Assembly: GCA_023146255.1 (NCBI GenBank) | Contig: JAGLCJ010000003.1 | Span: 1 to 64,000, forward strand | Reading direction: 5' to 3' | DNA from: Alcanivoracaceae bacterium | GTDB taxonomy: Bacteria; Pseudomonadota; Gammaproteobacteria; Pseudomonadales; Alcanivoracaceae | Length of the DNA: 64,000 nucleotides | Shown: positions 16,229 through 24,160 of the stretch, piece after piece | How positions within the stretch are numbered: position 1 is the first letter of the stretch | How the letters are laid out: the number at the start of each line of letters is the position of its first letter | The notes under the pieces: model-generated | Told to the model about the DNA's origin: nothing | What the model saw: only the letters and a program-made list of their open reading frames with translations | The model's database searches: none | Program-made: the position numbers and the translations under genes

Positions 16229-17137
16229 ATGCAAGCGCTACGCACCCCTGATGAACGTTTCGAAAACCTTCCCGGTTATGACTTTGCCCCCCACTACCTG
16301 ATGGTCGATGACACTGAAGGCGGCGAGCTGCGCATGCATTATCTGGATGAGGGCCCGCGTGATGCGGCGCCGGTATTGTTGATGCACGGTGAGCCGACCT
16401 GGTGCTATCTGTACCGGAAAATGATTCCGCTGCTGGTGGCCGCCGGCCATCGGGTGATTGCCCCGGACCTGATCGGCTTTGGTCGTTCCGACAAGCCTTC
16501 ACAGCGTACCGATTACACCTACCAGCGCCATGTCGACTGGACCCGTAACGTTCTCACGCAACTGGATCTCACTGACATTACTCTGGTCTGTCAGGACTGG
16601 GGCGGTTTGATTGGTTTGCGGTTGCTGGCCGAGCATCCGCAGCGTTTTGCCCGCGTGGTGGCGGCGAATACCATGCTGCCCACCGGCGATCACGATCCAG
16701 GTCCGGCATTTCTGGCGTGGCAAAAGTTTTCCCAGGAGACGCCGGTATTTGCCACCGGCAAGATTATCCAGTCCGGTTGCGCGACGCCATTAAGTGCCGA
16801 GGTGGTGGCTGCCTACGATGCACCGTTCCCGGATGAGTCCTACAAGGAAGGCGCCCGGCAGTTCCCGACGCTGGTGCCGACCACCCCGGACAACCCGGCC
16901 ACCGCTGCCAACCGCAAGGCCTGGGAAGTGCTGTTCAAATTCGACAAGCCGTTCCTGACCGCTTTCAGCGACAAGGACCCGATTACCGCAGCAGCGGCGC
17001 CGGTGATCCGCAAACTGATTCCCGGTTGTGAAGGCCAGCCGCACACCACCATCGAGAACGGTGGCCACTTCCTGCAGGAAGACCAGGGTGAGGCGCTGGC
17101 GAAAGTGACTATCGACTTTATCGACGCAACGCGCTGA
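16229..17137 (+). CDS. Haloalkane dehalogenase, subfamily I (DhlA/DhmA-like)
   Basis: An alpha/beta-hydrolase that cleaves carbon-halogen bonds to give alcohol, halide and a proton in the cytoplasm. The 302-residue protein shows the full HLD-I set: oxyanion motif HGEPTW (Glu55, Trp57), nucleophile Asp123 with halide-binding Trp124 in VCQDWGG, a second candidate halide Trp164 (AFLAWQKF), catalytic acid Asp250 in FSDKDPIT, and base His280 in NGGHFLQED. These positions track the well-known DhlA residues within about ten. The start has AAAAAGGAG upstream. It is 32 bases behind tetR and probably cotranscribed with it. Some relatives are only weakly active on halides, so activity is inferred. Confidence 0.9.
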   Translation: MQALRTPDERFENLPGYDFAPHYLMVDDTEGGELRMHYLDEGPRDAAPVLLMHGEPTWCYLYRKMIPLLVAAGHRVIAPDLIGFGRSDKPSQRTDYTYQRHVDWTRNVLTQLDLTDITLVCQDWGGLIGLRLLAEHPQRFARVVAANTMLPTGDHDPGPAFLAWQKFSQETPVFATGKIIQSGCATPLSAEVVAAYDAPFPDESYKEGARQFPTLVPTTPDNPATAANRKAWEVLFKFDKPFLTAFSDKDPITAAAAPVIRKLIPGCEGQPHTTIENGGHFLQEDQGEALAKVTIDFIDATR

Positions 17138-17140
17138 CAG

Positions 17141-17177
17141 GATGTTCCCGCCGGCACGTTGTGCTGGCGGGAACATC
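17141..17177. terminator. Strong hairpin between convergent genes
   Basis: A 17-base arm (17141-17157, GATGTTCCCGCCGGCAC) pairs with 17161-17177 with a single G-U wobble and a 3-base loop. It lies between the convergent haloalkane dehalogenase and small exported protein genes. There is no clear T-run, so it may be a bidirectional terminator or a 3'-end-protecting stem. Confidence 0.6.
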
Positions 17178-17182
17178 AGGTA

Positions 17183-17557
17183 TCAGCGCTTCAGTTCTTC
17201 GGACAGCTGCAGATAAGCCTTGCCCTGCTTTTTCACCTTCTCCGGATCACCATGCTCCGAGCCCTTGTGGACGTCTTCCAGCGTGTCTTTCAGGGTGTCG
17301 ACGGAGTCATCGATTTTCTCCAGCGCATTTTCCAGGGTGTAGGTCAGCACGTGGATTTCGTGCATGTCCTGCGGCGCCAGCTCACCCTTGGCCAGCAGCG
17401 CGGCCAGCTTGCGGTTGTATTCGGCAAAGTTGCTCATCGCTTCGCTCAGGGTGGCCGAAGGTTCGCCCTTGAAATGATCCGGGCGGTCGTCGGCAAAAGC
17501 CGGGGCAGACAGCAGCAGGCTGGCGGTAATCAGGGCGGAAGTGCGCAGGATAAGCAT
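17183..17557 (-). CDS. Small exported helical protein, probably iron-regulated
   Basis: A 124-residue protein with an N-terminal signal peptide (MLILRTSALITASLLLSAPAFA), then DDRPDHFKGEPSATL and a mostly helical remainder. MHEIHVLTYTLENALEKIDD and TLKDTLEDVHKGSEHGDPEKV look like two antiparallel helices; the repeated His/Asp/Glu could bind metal. The ATG at 17557 is chosen because GGAG precedes it; earlier in-frame ATGs lack one. A strong Fur-box match lies 32 bases upstream. I recognise no named function. Confidence 0.75.
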   Translation of the reverse strand: MLILRTSALITASLLLSAPAFADDRPDHFKGEPSATLSEAMSNFAEYNRKLAALLAKGELAPQDMHEIHVLTYTLENALEKIDDSVDTLKDTLEDVHKGSEHGDPEKVKKQGKAYLQLSEELKR

Positions 17558-17588
17558 GATGTTCTCCATGGGGGCGGTCGATGCCAAA

Positions 17589-17603
17589 CGATAATGATTC
17601 TCA
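17589..17603 (-). promoter_or_regulatory. Putative Fur box
   Basis: CGATAATGATTCTCA matches the 7-1-7 Fur consensus TGATAATnATTATCA at 12 of 14 defined positions. It lies 32 bases upstream of the small exported protein gene, where Fur-Fe2+ would repress. The other neighbour, nitronate monooxygenase, starts about 150 bases away on the opposite strand. Confidence 0.6.
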
Positions 17604-17751
17604 AATGCGACGTCAACCATGCCATCCCTTACAGGGCGACTGGCTCGGGAAGTCTTTTCCGTGACGGATACTGTCATTGCTGACCCTGAGGGTGCGTGAA
17701 TAATGACGCCATCCCGCCCGGTGCCTGCCGGGCAGTCTGCAGGAGAAGTGC

Positions 17752-18729
17752 ATGAAAACCCGTATCACCGAATTGCTTGGCACCCGTTATCCGATTGTTC
17801 AGGGCGGCATGCAGAATGTCGGCTTCGCCGAGCTGGCCGCGGCGGTATCCAATGCCGGCGCGCTCGGCATCATCACTGGCCTGAGCCAGCCAACACCGGA
17901 GGATCTGGAAAAGGAAATCCGCCGCTGCCGTGAGATGACTGACCAGCCGTTCGGCGTCAACCTGACGATTTTGCCGACCATCAAGCCGGTGCCGTATGAC
18001 GAATACGCTCGGGTGATTTGCGAATCCGGCATCAAGATTGTTGAAACCGCTGGCCGCAACCCGGAACCGTTTCTGCCGCTGTTCAACCAGTACGGCGTCA
18101 AGGTCGTGCACAAGTGCACCTCGGTACGCCATGCATTGAAAGCGGAAAAGGTGGGCGTCGCCGCGGTCAGTGTTGATGGCTTTGAGTGTGCCGGCCACCC
18201 GGGCGAAGACGACATTCCCAACCTGGTGTTGCTGCCGGCCGCTGCTGCGGTGCTGAAAATCCCGATGCTGGCCTCCGGCGGTATCGGCACCGGCGCGCAG
18301 ATGGCCGCCTGCCTGGCGCTGGGTGCTGACGGTATCAACATGGGCACCCGCTTCCTCGCAACGAAGGAAGCGCCGGTCCACGAAAACATCAAGCGCGCCA
18401 TCGTCGAAGCCAGCGAGCTGGACACCGCACTGGTCTATCGCCCGCTGAAAAACACGGCCCGCGTTTACAAGAACAAGGTGGCCGTTAAGGTCAACGAGAT
18501 CGAACGCGAGCAGGGCAAGGACATGGCATTTGAGCTGATCCGTGACATGGTCGCCGGGGTGAAGGGCAAGGTTGCCTTGACCGACGGCGACATTGATTAC
18601 GGTGTCTGGACCTCGGGCATGGTGCAGGGCCTGATCCACAGCATCCCCAGCTGCGAGGAGCTGGTGCAGGAAATCATTCGGGATTGTCAGGACACCATTC
18701 GTAATCGGTTGAGCCAGTTTGTTGCCTGA
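17752..18729 (+). CDS. Nitronate monooxygenase-family flavoprotein
   Basis: A 325-residue FMN TIM-barrel of the NMO / 2-nitropropane dioxygenase family. It shows the N-terminal TRYPIVQGGMQNVGFAELAA, the substrate-pocket segment GFECAGHPGEDD, and the phosphate-binding LASGGIGTGAQMAACLALGADG, then GTRFLATKEAP. Members oxidise alkyl nitronates, or in related forms reduce enoyl or quinone substrates. A good AGGAG site precedes the ATG. A tiny membrane protein gene follows after 24 bases. The exact substrate is not predictable from sequence. Confidence 0.88.
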   Translation: MKTRITELLGTRYPIVQGGMQNVGFAELAAAVSNAGALGIITGLSQPTPEDLEKEIRRCREMTDQPFGVNLTILPTIKPVPYDEYARVICESGIKIVETAGRNPEPFLPLFNQYGVKVVHKCTSVRHALKAEKVGVAAVSVDGFECAGHPGEDDIPNLVLLPAAAAVLKIPMLASGGIGTGAQMAACLALGADGINMGTRFLATKEAPVHENIKRAIVEASELDTALVYRPLKNTARVYKNKVAVKVNEIEREQGKDMAFELIRDMVAGVKGKVALTDGDIDYGVWTSGMVQGLIHSIPSCEELVQEIIRDCQDTIRNRLSQFVA

Positions 18730-18753
18730 CAGGCAAGACTGCAGGCGGGGATC

Positions 18754-18939
18754 ATGGCTGACGACAAAACCGTGCTTCGTGCACGGGCGGTTGCGGTACT
18801 GGCCAGTTATCTGGTGACACTTGCGCTGTGGCTGTCACTGAGCAATCCGTTCAGTGACAGCGCCATGCTGGTTGCACTGGCCGTCGGCTTTTTTCTGCGC
18901 TACCTGTTCGTTTCAGTGGCAGCGCTGCTGTTTCGCTAG
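18754..18939 (+). CDS. Small two-helix membrane protein
   Basis: A 61-residue frame, MADDKTVLRARAVAVLASY onward, with two hydrophobic helices (about residues 12-31 and 38-60) joined by SLSNPFSDSA and ending at an arginine. It starts 24 bases after the nitronate monooxygenase stop on the same strand and stops two bases before the convergent helicase gene. The ribosome-binding site is weak (GCGGGG). No family recognised; the clean helical hairpin and tight packing argue it is real. Confidence 0.5.
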   Translation: MADDKTVLRARAVAVLASYLVTLALWLSLSNPFSDSAMLVALAVGFFLRYLFVSVAALLFR

Positions 18940-18941
18940 GG

Positions 18942-20237
18942 TCAGCGCTTCTTCTTTGGCGGTGCCATCCCTCCCGGATTGGACACCGCCGGTGCTTTCG
19001 GCTTCTTCGCCGTCTTCGCTTTGCCTTTTACTGCCTTGCCATCCTTTTTCTTCTTGGTGCCGACGGTTTTGCCGGAGGCCTTCAGTTTTTTCGGTCCCTG
19101 AAAGCTGCCTTTCAGTTCCTTGATCACGCGCAGTTCGAACTTCTGCTTCAGGTAGCGTTCGATGCTGGCCATCAGGTTCCATTCGTTGGTCAGCACGAAC
19201 GAAATTGCCAGACCGCTGGCGCCAGCGCGGCCGGTACGGCCGATGCGGTGGATATAGTCATCACCGCTGCGCGGCATATCGAAGTTGATGACCAGATCCA
19301 GACCGCTGACATCAATGCCGCGGGCGGCAACATCGGTGGCCACCAGCACGTCGATGTCGCCGTTACGCAGGCGATCCATGGCTTGCTTGCGATCTTTCTG
19401 ATCTTTTTCACCGTGTAATACATAAGTGCGGATGCTGGATGCCACCAGCACGCCGCCAAGACGATCGGCCTGTACCCGAGTGTTGGTGAAAATAATCGCC
19501 TTGCGATATTCCTCGTGGGCAAGCAGCCACTGCAGCAGGCGCTCTTTATGAGAGACGTCATCGGCGGTGATGATCTGCTGGCCGATATGAATGTCGAGAT
19601 CACGGACGTTATCGATCATCAGCTGCTGCGGTTCACGCAGCACCTGCTCGGCAACCAGGGCAAGGCCGGGACCACCGCTGGTGGCGGAGAACAGCAGGGT
19701 TTGCCGCTGCGGGTTGCACAGGCCGGCAAGCTTCAGCACATCCTCGGCAAAGCCCATGTCGAGCATGCGGTCGGCTTCGTCCAGCACCAGCACTTCCAGA
19801 TCGCCCAGCTCCAGATGGCCGGCATTGAAATGCTCGATCATCCGCCCCGGAGTGCCGATCAGGATGTCCGGGTTGCGGCGCATGCGTGAGGCCTGAATCT
19901 TGAAGTCTTCGCCGCCGGTGATCAGCTCGGCCTTGATGAAGGTGTAGCGGGCAAATTGGGTGACCTGTTTCAGGGTCTGCTGGGCCAGCTCGCGGGTTGG
20001 CAGCAGGATCAGGGCGCGGGTCGCCGTACGCGGTTTCGGGTCGCCGTACAGGCGGTTCAGCATCGGCAGCAGGAAGGCGGCGGTCTTGCCGGAGCCGGTG
20101 CGGGCAATGGCGCGCAGGTCGCGGCCGGTCATGATGGCCGGAATCGCCTCCTGTTGCACCGGAGTGGGCTCCTTGAATCCCAGTTCGGTGACCACACGCA
20201 GCAGGCGTTCATGCAGGGCAAAATCGGTAAACATCAT
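18942..20237 (-). CDS. DEAD-box ATP-dependent RNA helicase
   Basis: A 431-residue RNA helicase with every core motif: the Q-motif GFKEPTPVQQEAIP, Walker A ARTGSGKTAA, PTRELA, GTPGR, VLDEADRMLDMGF, SAT, ATDVAARGIDV and HRIGRTGRAG. A C-terminal tail of about 50 residues is rich in Lys and ends GGMAPPKKKR, likely an RNA-binding extension. Such enzymes (SrmB/RhlE group) act in ribosome assembly, RNA decay or cold adaptation. It is a single gene convergent with the small membrane protein gene. Confidence 0.93.
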   Translation of the reverse strand: MMFTDFALHERLLRVVTELGFKEPTPVQQEAIPAIMTGRDLRAIARTGSGKTAAFLLPMLNRLYGDPKPRTATRALILLPTRELAQQTLKQVTQFARYTFIKAELITGGEDFKIQASRMRRNPDILIGTPGRMIEHFNAGHLELGDLEVLVLDEADRMLDMGFAEDVLKLAGLCNPQRQTLLFSATSGGPGLALVAEQVLREPQQLMIDNVRDLDIHIGQQIITADDVSHKERLLQWLLAHEEYRKAIIFTNTRVQADRLGGVLVASSIRTYVLHGEKDQKDRKQAMDRLRNGDIDVLVATDVAARGIDVSGLDLVINFDMPRSGDDYIHRIGRTGRAGASGLAISFVLTNEWNLMASIERYLKQKFELRVIKELKGSFQGPKKLKASGKTVGTKKKKDGKAVKGKAKTAKKPKAPAVSNPGGMAPPKKKR

Positions 20238-20378
20238 GTTGTCGGTCCGGGGTGCAATGGCGAAATGCTGATGCCGCGCAGTTTACCTGCATCGGCGCCG
20301 ATTTGGGCTGTTTCTGTTGCCGGGGGCATAATGCCGGGGTGAAGTATCCGTGTAATTTGCCCCGGGGCAGGAGAGAAG

Positions 20379-20912
20379 ATGGCCGGTTCGCTGAAAGACC
20401 AGTTACTGAAAGCCGGGCTCGCTGATGCGAAAAAGGCACGGCAGGCCGAGCACGCCAAGCGTCAGCAGGCCAAACAGGTGGCCCGTGGCGAGGCTGAGGA
20501 CCCGGCCGAAGCCGTGCGTCAGGCCCGCGAAGCACAGATCGAGCGTGATCGCGCCCTCAATGCAGAGCGTCAGGCACAGCAGCGGCAGAAAGAAATTGCC
20601 GCGCAGATTCGCCAGCTGATTGAAGCGCACCGGCTTGACCGGCGTGGTGCCGAGCAGTCGTTCCAGTTTGTGGATGGCAAGAAGATCCAGAAACTCTACG
20701 TGAAAGCACAGATGGCGGATCAGCTGGCCCGTGGCATGCTCGCCGTGGTCCGCCTTGGCGACGGCTTTGAGGTGGTGCCGACAGCGATTGCCGACAAGAT
20801 TGCCGAGCGCGATCCGGCAGCGATTGCGGTGCGTCATGAACGTGATGCCGGTCAGTTGGCAGTGGACGATCCTTATGCCGACTATCCGATTCCCGATGAT
20901 CTGATGTGGTGA
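20379..20912 (+). CDS. DUF2058-family protein
   Basis: A 177-residue cytoplasmic protein of the DUF2058 (YaiL-like) family. The start MAGSLKDQLLKAGLADAKKA is strongly conserved in that family, followed by a charged helical, probably coiled-coil segment (residues 20-80) and a C-terminal FVDGKKIQKLYV... and YPIPDDLMW. An AGGAG site precedes the ATG. It may bind nucleic acid or nucleoid components, but the role is unproven. The next gene begins four bases after its stop. Confidence 0.88.
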   Translation: MAGSLKDQLLKAGLADAKKARQAEHAKRQQAKQVARGEAEDPAEAVRQAREAQIERDRALNAERQAQQRQKEIAAQIRQLIEAHRLDRRGAEQSFQFVDGKKIQKLYVKAQMADQLARGMLAVVRLGDGFEVVPTAIADKIAERDPAAIAVRHERDAGQLAVDDPYADYPIPDDLMW

Positions 20913-20916
20913 ACCT

Positions 20917-22134
20917 TTGCTGAAACGGTGGCTCGTCATTGCGGCGGTGGACATGGTGGTGCTGGGCAGCGCAGCCAGCGCCAGCGCGGATATCTGGAGT
21001 GACCCGCATCCGTTTCGCCGCGAAGCGCTGATTGAAGGACGCGATTTCGAGTACGACAGCCGTTCGTTTCTGAACCGCCTCAGCTACCGGCCATTGTTTA
21101 CCGTGCCGGCGGGTGGTGACGGCATTTTCGGCAGTGCCGGCAGCGTTACCAGTACCGAGCTCTATCTGGATGTGGCGGTACAGCAAACCCTGCGTTTTGA
21201 TGATCAGCGTCACTCGGTCAGGTTGAATTACCGGCGTTCGGAAGACTACGACGGCTATTTTGATCAGCAGCGTTTTGGTTACGGCATGGATGTCGCTGAT
21301 CTCCGCTTGGCAGTATCTGGTGATGTGCGCGGAGACAAGGCAGAAACGGACGTCTATTTCGAGGCTGACTGGATGCCTTCGGAAGATGCATTCTGGCGAG
21401 TCAATCTGATCTTGCCGGATGCCTATCTGAATCAGAAAGGTGAGAGCGAGGCAGAATATCTGACCTCAGCACGGAGCTGGTTTGTCGAATGGCGACAGCA
21501 GTGGCTGGCCTGGCAGTGGCGGGTTGCGATAAACACGACACCGACTATTCGGTTGTTTGATAGCGTGGTGGATCAGGCTGCGCAGGCAGAGCAGCATCGA
21601 GGCATGCTTGAGCTGTCGGTCGGTGAGAAGTGGCATTGGCAACTGCGTGCGGAAGGTGAGCGTGCTGACCGACAGTTCGTTATTGACCCGGATGGTCTGG
21701 CTGAAGAGAAAGCCTTTCGTCGTCGCATGCATGCGGTGACGACTTCCGTGCAGGCGACACAGTGGCAGCTGACGCCGACTTTCGGTGTCTATTATCTGCG
21801 CCTGGAGGAAGATGGCTGGACCGGCCTGGCACGGAGCCTGACGGTGGCTGATCGTTATGAAGAGTCCTATGCCTTCGTCGCACTCAATCATTCACTGACA
21901 CAGCGCTGGCAATGGCAGCCTGCGGTGTATGTTGGTCTTACTCAGCAACATCGCAGTGCTGAGGAAGACCCTGATCGTAACAGTCGCACTGACCGCTTTC
22001 AGGGCAAGCTGTCACTGCCATTCAGCTATCTGGCAAAGGCAGAGACCGGTGCCTATCTGTCATTGTCGCCGTCTTTCTATCTGCACCGCGCTGCCTTCGG
22101 CGGTGGCAACCTGCAACTGCACTGGCCATTCTGA
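20917..22134 (+). CDS. Putative outer-membrane beta-barrel protein
   Basis: A 405-residue exported protein. A TTG start gives MLKRWLVIAAVDMVVLGSAA, a signal peptide; the next ATG (20953) would destroy it. The rest is rich in alternating aromatic/polar strands (for example ELYLDVAVQQTLRFD and WQWQPAVYVGL) and ends in LQLHWPF, with a terminal Phe as in barrels inserted by the BAM complex. There is no family I can name; a size near 400 suits a 14-18 strand porin-like or structural barrel. It lies four bases after the DUF2058 gene, so the two are probably cotranscribed. Confidence 0.65.
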   Translation: MLKRWLVIAAVDMVVLGSAASASADIWSDPHPFRREALIEGRDFEYDSRSFLNRLSYRPLFTVPAGGDGIFGSAGSVTSTELYLDVAVQQTLRFDDQRHSVRLNYRRSEDYDGYFDQQRFGYGMDVADLRLAVSGDVRGDKAETDVYFEADWMPSEDAFWRVNLILPDAYLNQKGESEAEYLTSARSWFVEWRQQWLAWQWRVAINTTPTIRLFDSVVDQAAQAEQHRGMLELSVGEKWHWQLRAEGERADRQFVIDPDGLAEEKAFRRRMHAVTTSVQATQWQLTPTFGVYYLRLEEDGWTGLARSLTVADRYEESYAFVALNHSLTQRWQWQPAVYVGLTQQHRSAEEDPDRNSRTDRFQGKLSLPFSYLAKAETGAYLSLSPSFYLHRAAFGGGNLQLHWPF

Positions 22135-22136
22135 AG

Positions 22137-22958
22137 TTACTTGTGTTTGCGGCAATCGCACTGAAAGCGCTGCATGTCGTCCAGTCGCAGCGCGGTGAGG
22201 AAGCCATCCCACACGCAACCGCTATCAAGCGCTTCGATGCCATCAATGGCTACATCACCAGCTAAAGCCGCCCAGTGGCCGAACAGTATTCTGGTATTGG
22301 TGTGGATGCGGCGGGGGTGATCAAACCAGGGGAAATAACCTGCCGGGGCCTCGTCGACCTCTCCTTTGGATTGCAGTTCCAGCTCTCCCGCATCGTTGAT
22401 AAAGCGCATGCGGGTGAAATGATTGGTGATCACTCGCAGGCGGTCACTGCCAGCGAGTTCATCGGACCAGCCTGCCGGATCGTTGCCGTACATGTTGAGA
22501 AACAGCTGGTCGCATTGATCGCTGTGCAGCACGGCTTCCACCTGGCGGGCGCGCGCACGGGCCTGATCCATCGTCCATAGCGGCGGAATGCCGGCGTGTG
22601 CCATCACCGCATCAAATTCCGGAATGTCGATCATCAGTGGCTGCTGGCGTAGCCATTCAAGCAACTCGTCGCGATCCGGTGCATCGAGAATCGGCTGCAG
22701 GTCGACATCTTTTTTCTTCAGGGGCGCGGCGCCGTGGGCGATGGCGAGCAGATGCAGGTCATGATTGCCAAGCACACAGCGAACATGGTCACGCAGGGCA
22801 TAGACCTTGCGCAGGGTGCCAAGCGAGTCCGGTCCGCGGGCCACCAGATCACCGGCCAGCAGCAGCTGGTCCTGCCCCGGCCGGAAATCGACCAGCTGTA
22901 GCAGCCGCTCAAAGGCGCCGAGACAACCCTGCAGATCTCCGATGGCATAGCTGCTCAA
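22137..22958 (-). CDS. apaH: Diadenosine tetraphosphatase ApaH
   Basis: Symmetrically hydrolyses Ap4A to two ADP and can remove Np4 caps from RNA 5' ends. The 273-residue calcineurin-type phosphoesterase shows YAIGDLQGC, LLAGDLVARGPDS, VLGNHDLHLL and VMAHAGIPP, the metal-binding set, plus FGHWAALAG. It is the last gene of the lptD-surA-pdxA-rsmA-apaG-apaH cluster, 14 bases after apaG. Confidence 0.96.
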   Translation of the reverse strand: MSSYAIGDLQGCLGAFERLLQLVDFRPGQDQLLLAGDLVARGPDSLGTLRKVYALRDHVRCVLGNHDLHLLAIAHGAAPLKKKDVDLQPILDAPDRDELLEWLRQQPLMIDIPEFDAVMAHAGIPPLWTMDQARARARQVEAVLHSDQCDQLFLNMYGNDPAGWSDELAGSDRLRVITNHFTRMRFINDAGELELQSKGEVDEAPAGYFPWFDHPRRIHTNTRILFGHWAALAGDVAIDGIEALDSGCVWDGFLTALRLDDMQRFQCDCRKHK

Positions 22959-22972
22959 AACAGACTCCGCAG

Positions 22973-23356
22973 TTAATGCAGTGTGTGGGGCGGCGCCAGA
23001 GTGAACGCCGGGATGTCAGCATCGAAACAGGTGCCATCCTCAGCCAGCATCTGGTAGCTGCCGTACATGCTGCCAACTCGCGTTTCCAGCACGCAACCAC
23101 TGGTGTACTCAAATGCCTGCCCGGGAGCCAGATTCGGTTGTTCACCGATCACGCCCTCACCGTGGACTTCCTGAATGCGCTCTTCGCCGTCGGTGATGAT
23201 CCAGTGACGGGTCAGCAGCTTGGCACTCTGCTCGCCCTCGTTGCGAATGGTCACATGGTAGGCAAACACCCAGCGTTGGGATTCCGGGTCACTCTGCTCG
23301 GGCAGGAACTCGGTCTCAACGGCAACGCGGATACGATAACGTGAATCATCCTGCAT
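22973..23356 (-). CDS. apaG: ApaG protein
   Basis: A 127-residue Fn3-like beta-sandwich protein with the family blocks VFAYHVTIRNEGEQSAKLLT, RHWIITDGEERIQEVHGEGV and CVLETRVGSMYGSYQMLAEDG. Its role is not fully known; it is linked to ApaH and metal/phosphate signalling. The ATG at 23356 (MQDDSRYRIRV) is the family start; the longer frame lies inside rsmA. It overlaps the rsmA end by 11 bases. Confidence 0.94.
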   Translation of the reverse strand: MQDDSRYRIRVAVETEFLPEQSDPESQRWVFAYHVTIRNEGEQSAKLLTRHWIITDGEERIQEVHGEGVIGEQPNLAPGQAFEYTSGCVLETRVGSMYGSYQMLAEDGTCFDADIPAFTLAPPHTLH

Positions 23357-24158
23357 GGTCAGTATCCGATTTGGTGTGACTAAGAGTGCTGGCCATATTG
23401 GCCAGAGCAACAAAACCGGCCAGGCCGATGCTGTCAGGGCGCAGGCCCGGGTCGACACCGGCAGCAGCAATCTGCTCGCTGTTGAGAAAGGACTTCAGGC
23501 CATTGCTGATGACTTTGCGGCGCTGGGTAAAGGCCTGGGCAACGACCCTGCGCAACATCTCGATGTCATCAGCGGGGTGCGGTAACTGCCGATACGGGGT
23601 CAGCCGCACCACCGCAGAATCGACTTTCGGTGGCGGCGAAAATGCCGTTGGCGGGACAAAGAAAAGATAATCGTTGCGGCAGTAATACTGGATCATTACC
23701 GACAGTCGCCCCCAGTCTGGCGTGCCAGGCACGGCCACCAGGCGGTCGACAACTTCCTTCTGCAACATGAAGTGCATGTCTTCAATGGCGTCGACCTGAT
23801 GCAGCAGATGAAACATCAGCGGTGTGGAAATGTTATAGGGCAGGTTGCCGACCACGCGAATACGTTTGCCGTCTTTTGCCAGCGCGGCGAAATCAAACTT
23901 CAGCGCATCGGCGCTGTGAATGGTCAAGCGCTGAACGGAAATACGCCGTTCCAGTTCGGTGATCAGATCGCGGTCCAGTTCCACTACCTGCAGATGCTGG
24001 ATGTGATCCAGTAGTGGCAGTGTCAGTGCGCCCTGGCCGGGGCCAATCTCGACCACGATCTGGTCATCGGTGGGCGCAATCGCACGTACCATTTTCTCCA
24101 CCAGCGCGGTATCGGTGAGAAAGTGCTGGCCAAAGCGCTTGCGGGCCTGATGCTGCAT
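23346..24158 (-). CDS. rsmA: 16S rRNA (adenine1518/1519-N6)-dimethyltransferase RsmA
   Basis: Dimethylates two adjacent adenines in helix 45 of 16S rRNA, a late 30S maturation checkpoint. The 270-residue protein begins MQHQARKRFGQHFLTD and has the SAM-binding VEIGPGQGALTLPLL, acidic VVELDRDLI, and the catalytic NLPYNISTPLMFHLL motif. It sits 2 bases after pdxA and overlaps apaG. Confidence 0.96.
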   Translation of the reverse strand: MQHQARKRFGQHFLTDTALVEKMVRAIAPTDDQIVVEIGPGQGALTLPLLDHIQHLQVVELDRDLITELERRISVQRLTIHSADALKFDFAALAKDGKRIRVVGNLPYNISTPLMFHLLHQVDAIEDMHFMLQKEVVDRLVAVPGTPDWGRLSVMIQYYCRNDYLFFVPPTAFSPPPKVDSAVVRLTPYRQLPHPADDIEMLRRVVAQAFTQRRKVISNGLKSFLNSEQIAAAGVDPGLRPDSIGLAGFVALANMASTLSHTKSDTDHAG

Positions 24159-24160
24159 GG

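Noticed and set aside
17674..18639. A 321-codon minus-strand frame opposite nitronate monooxygenase
   Set aside because: Antisense shadow; the plus-strand product matches a known FMN barrel over its whole length.
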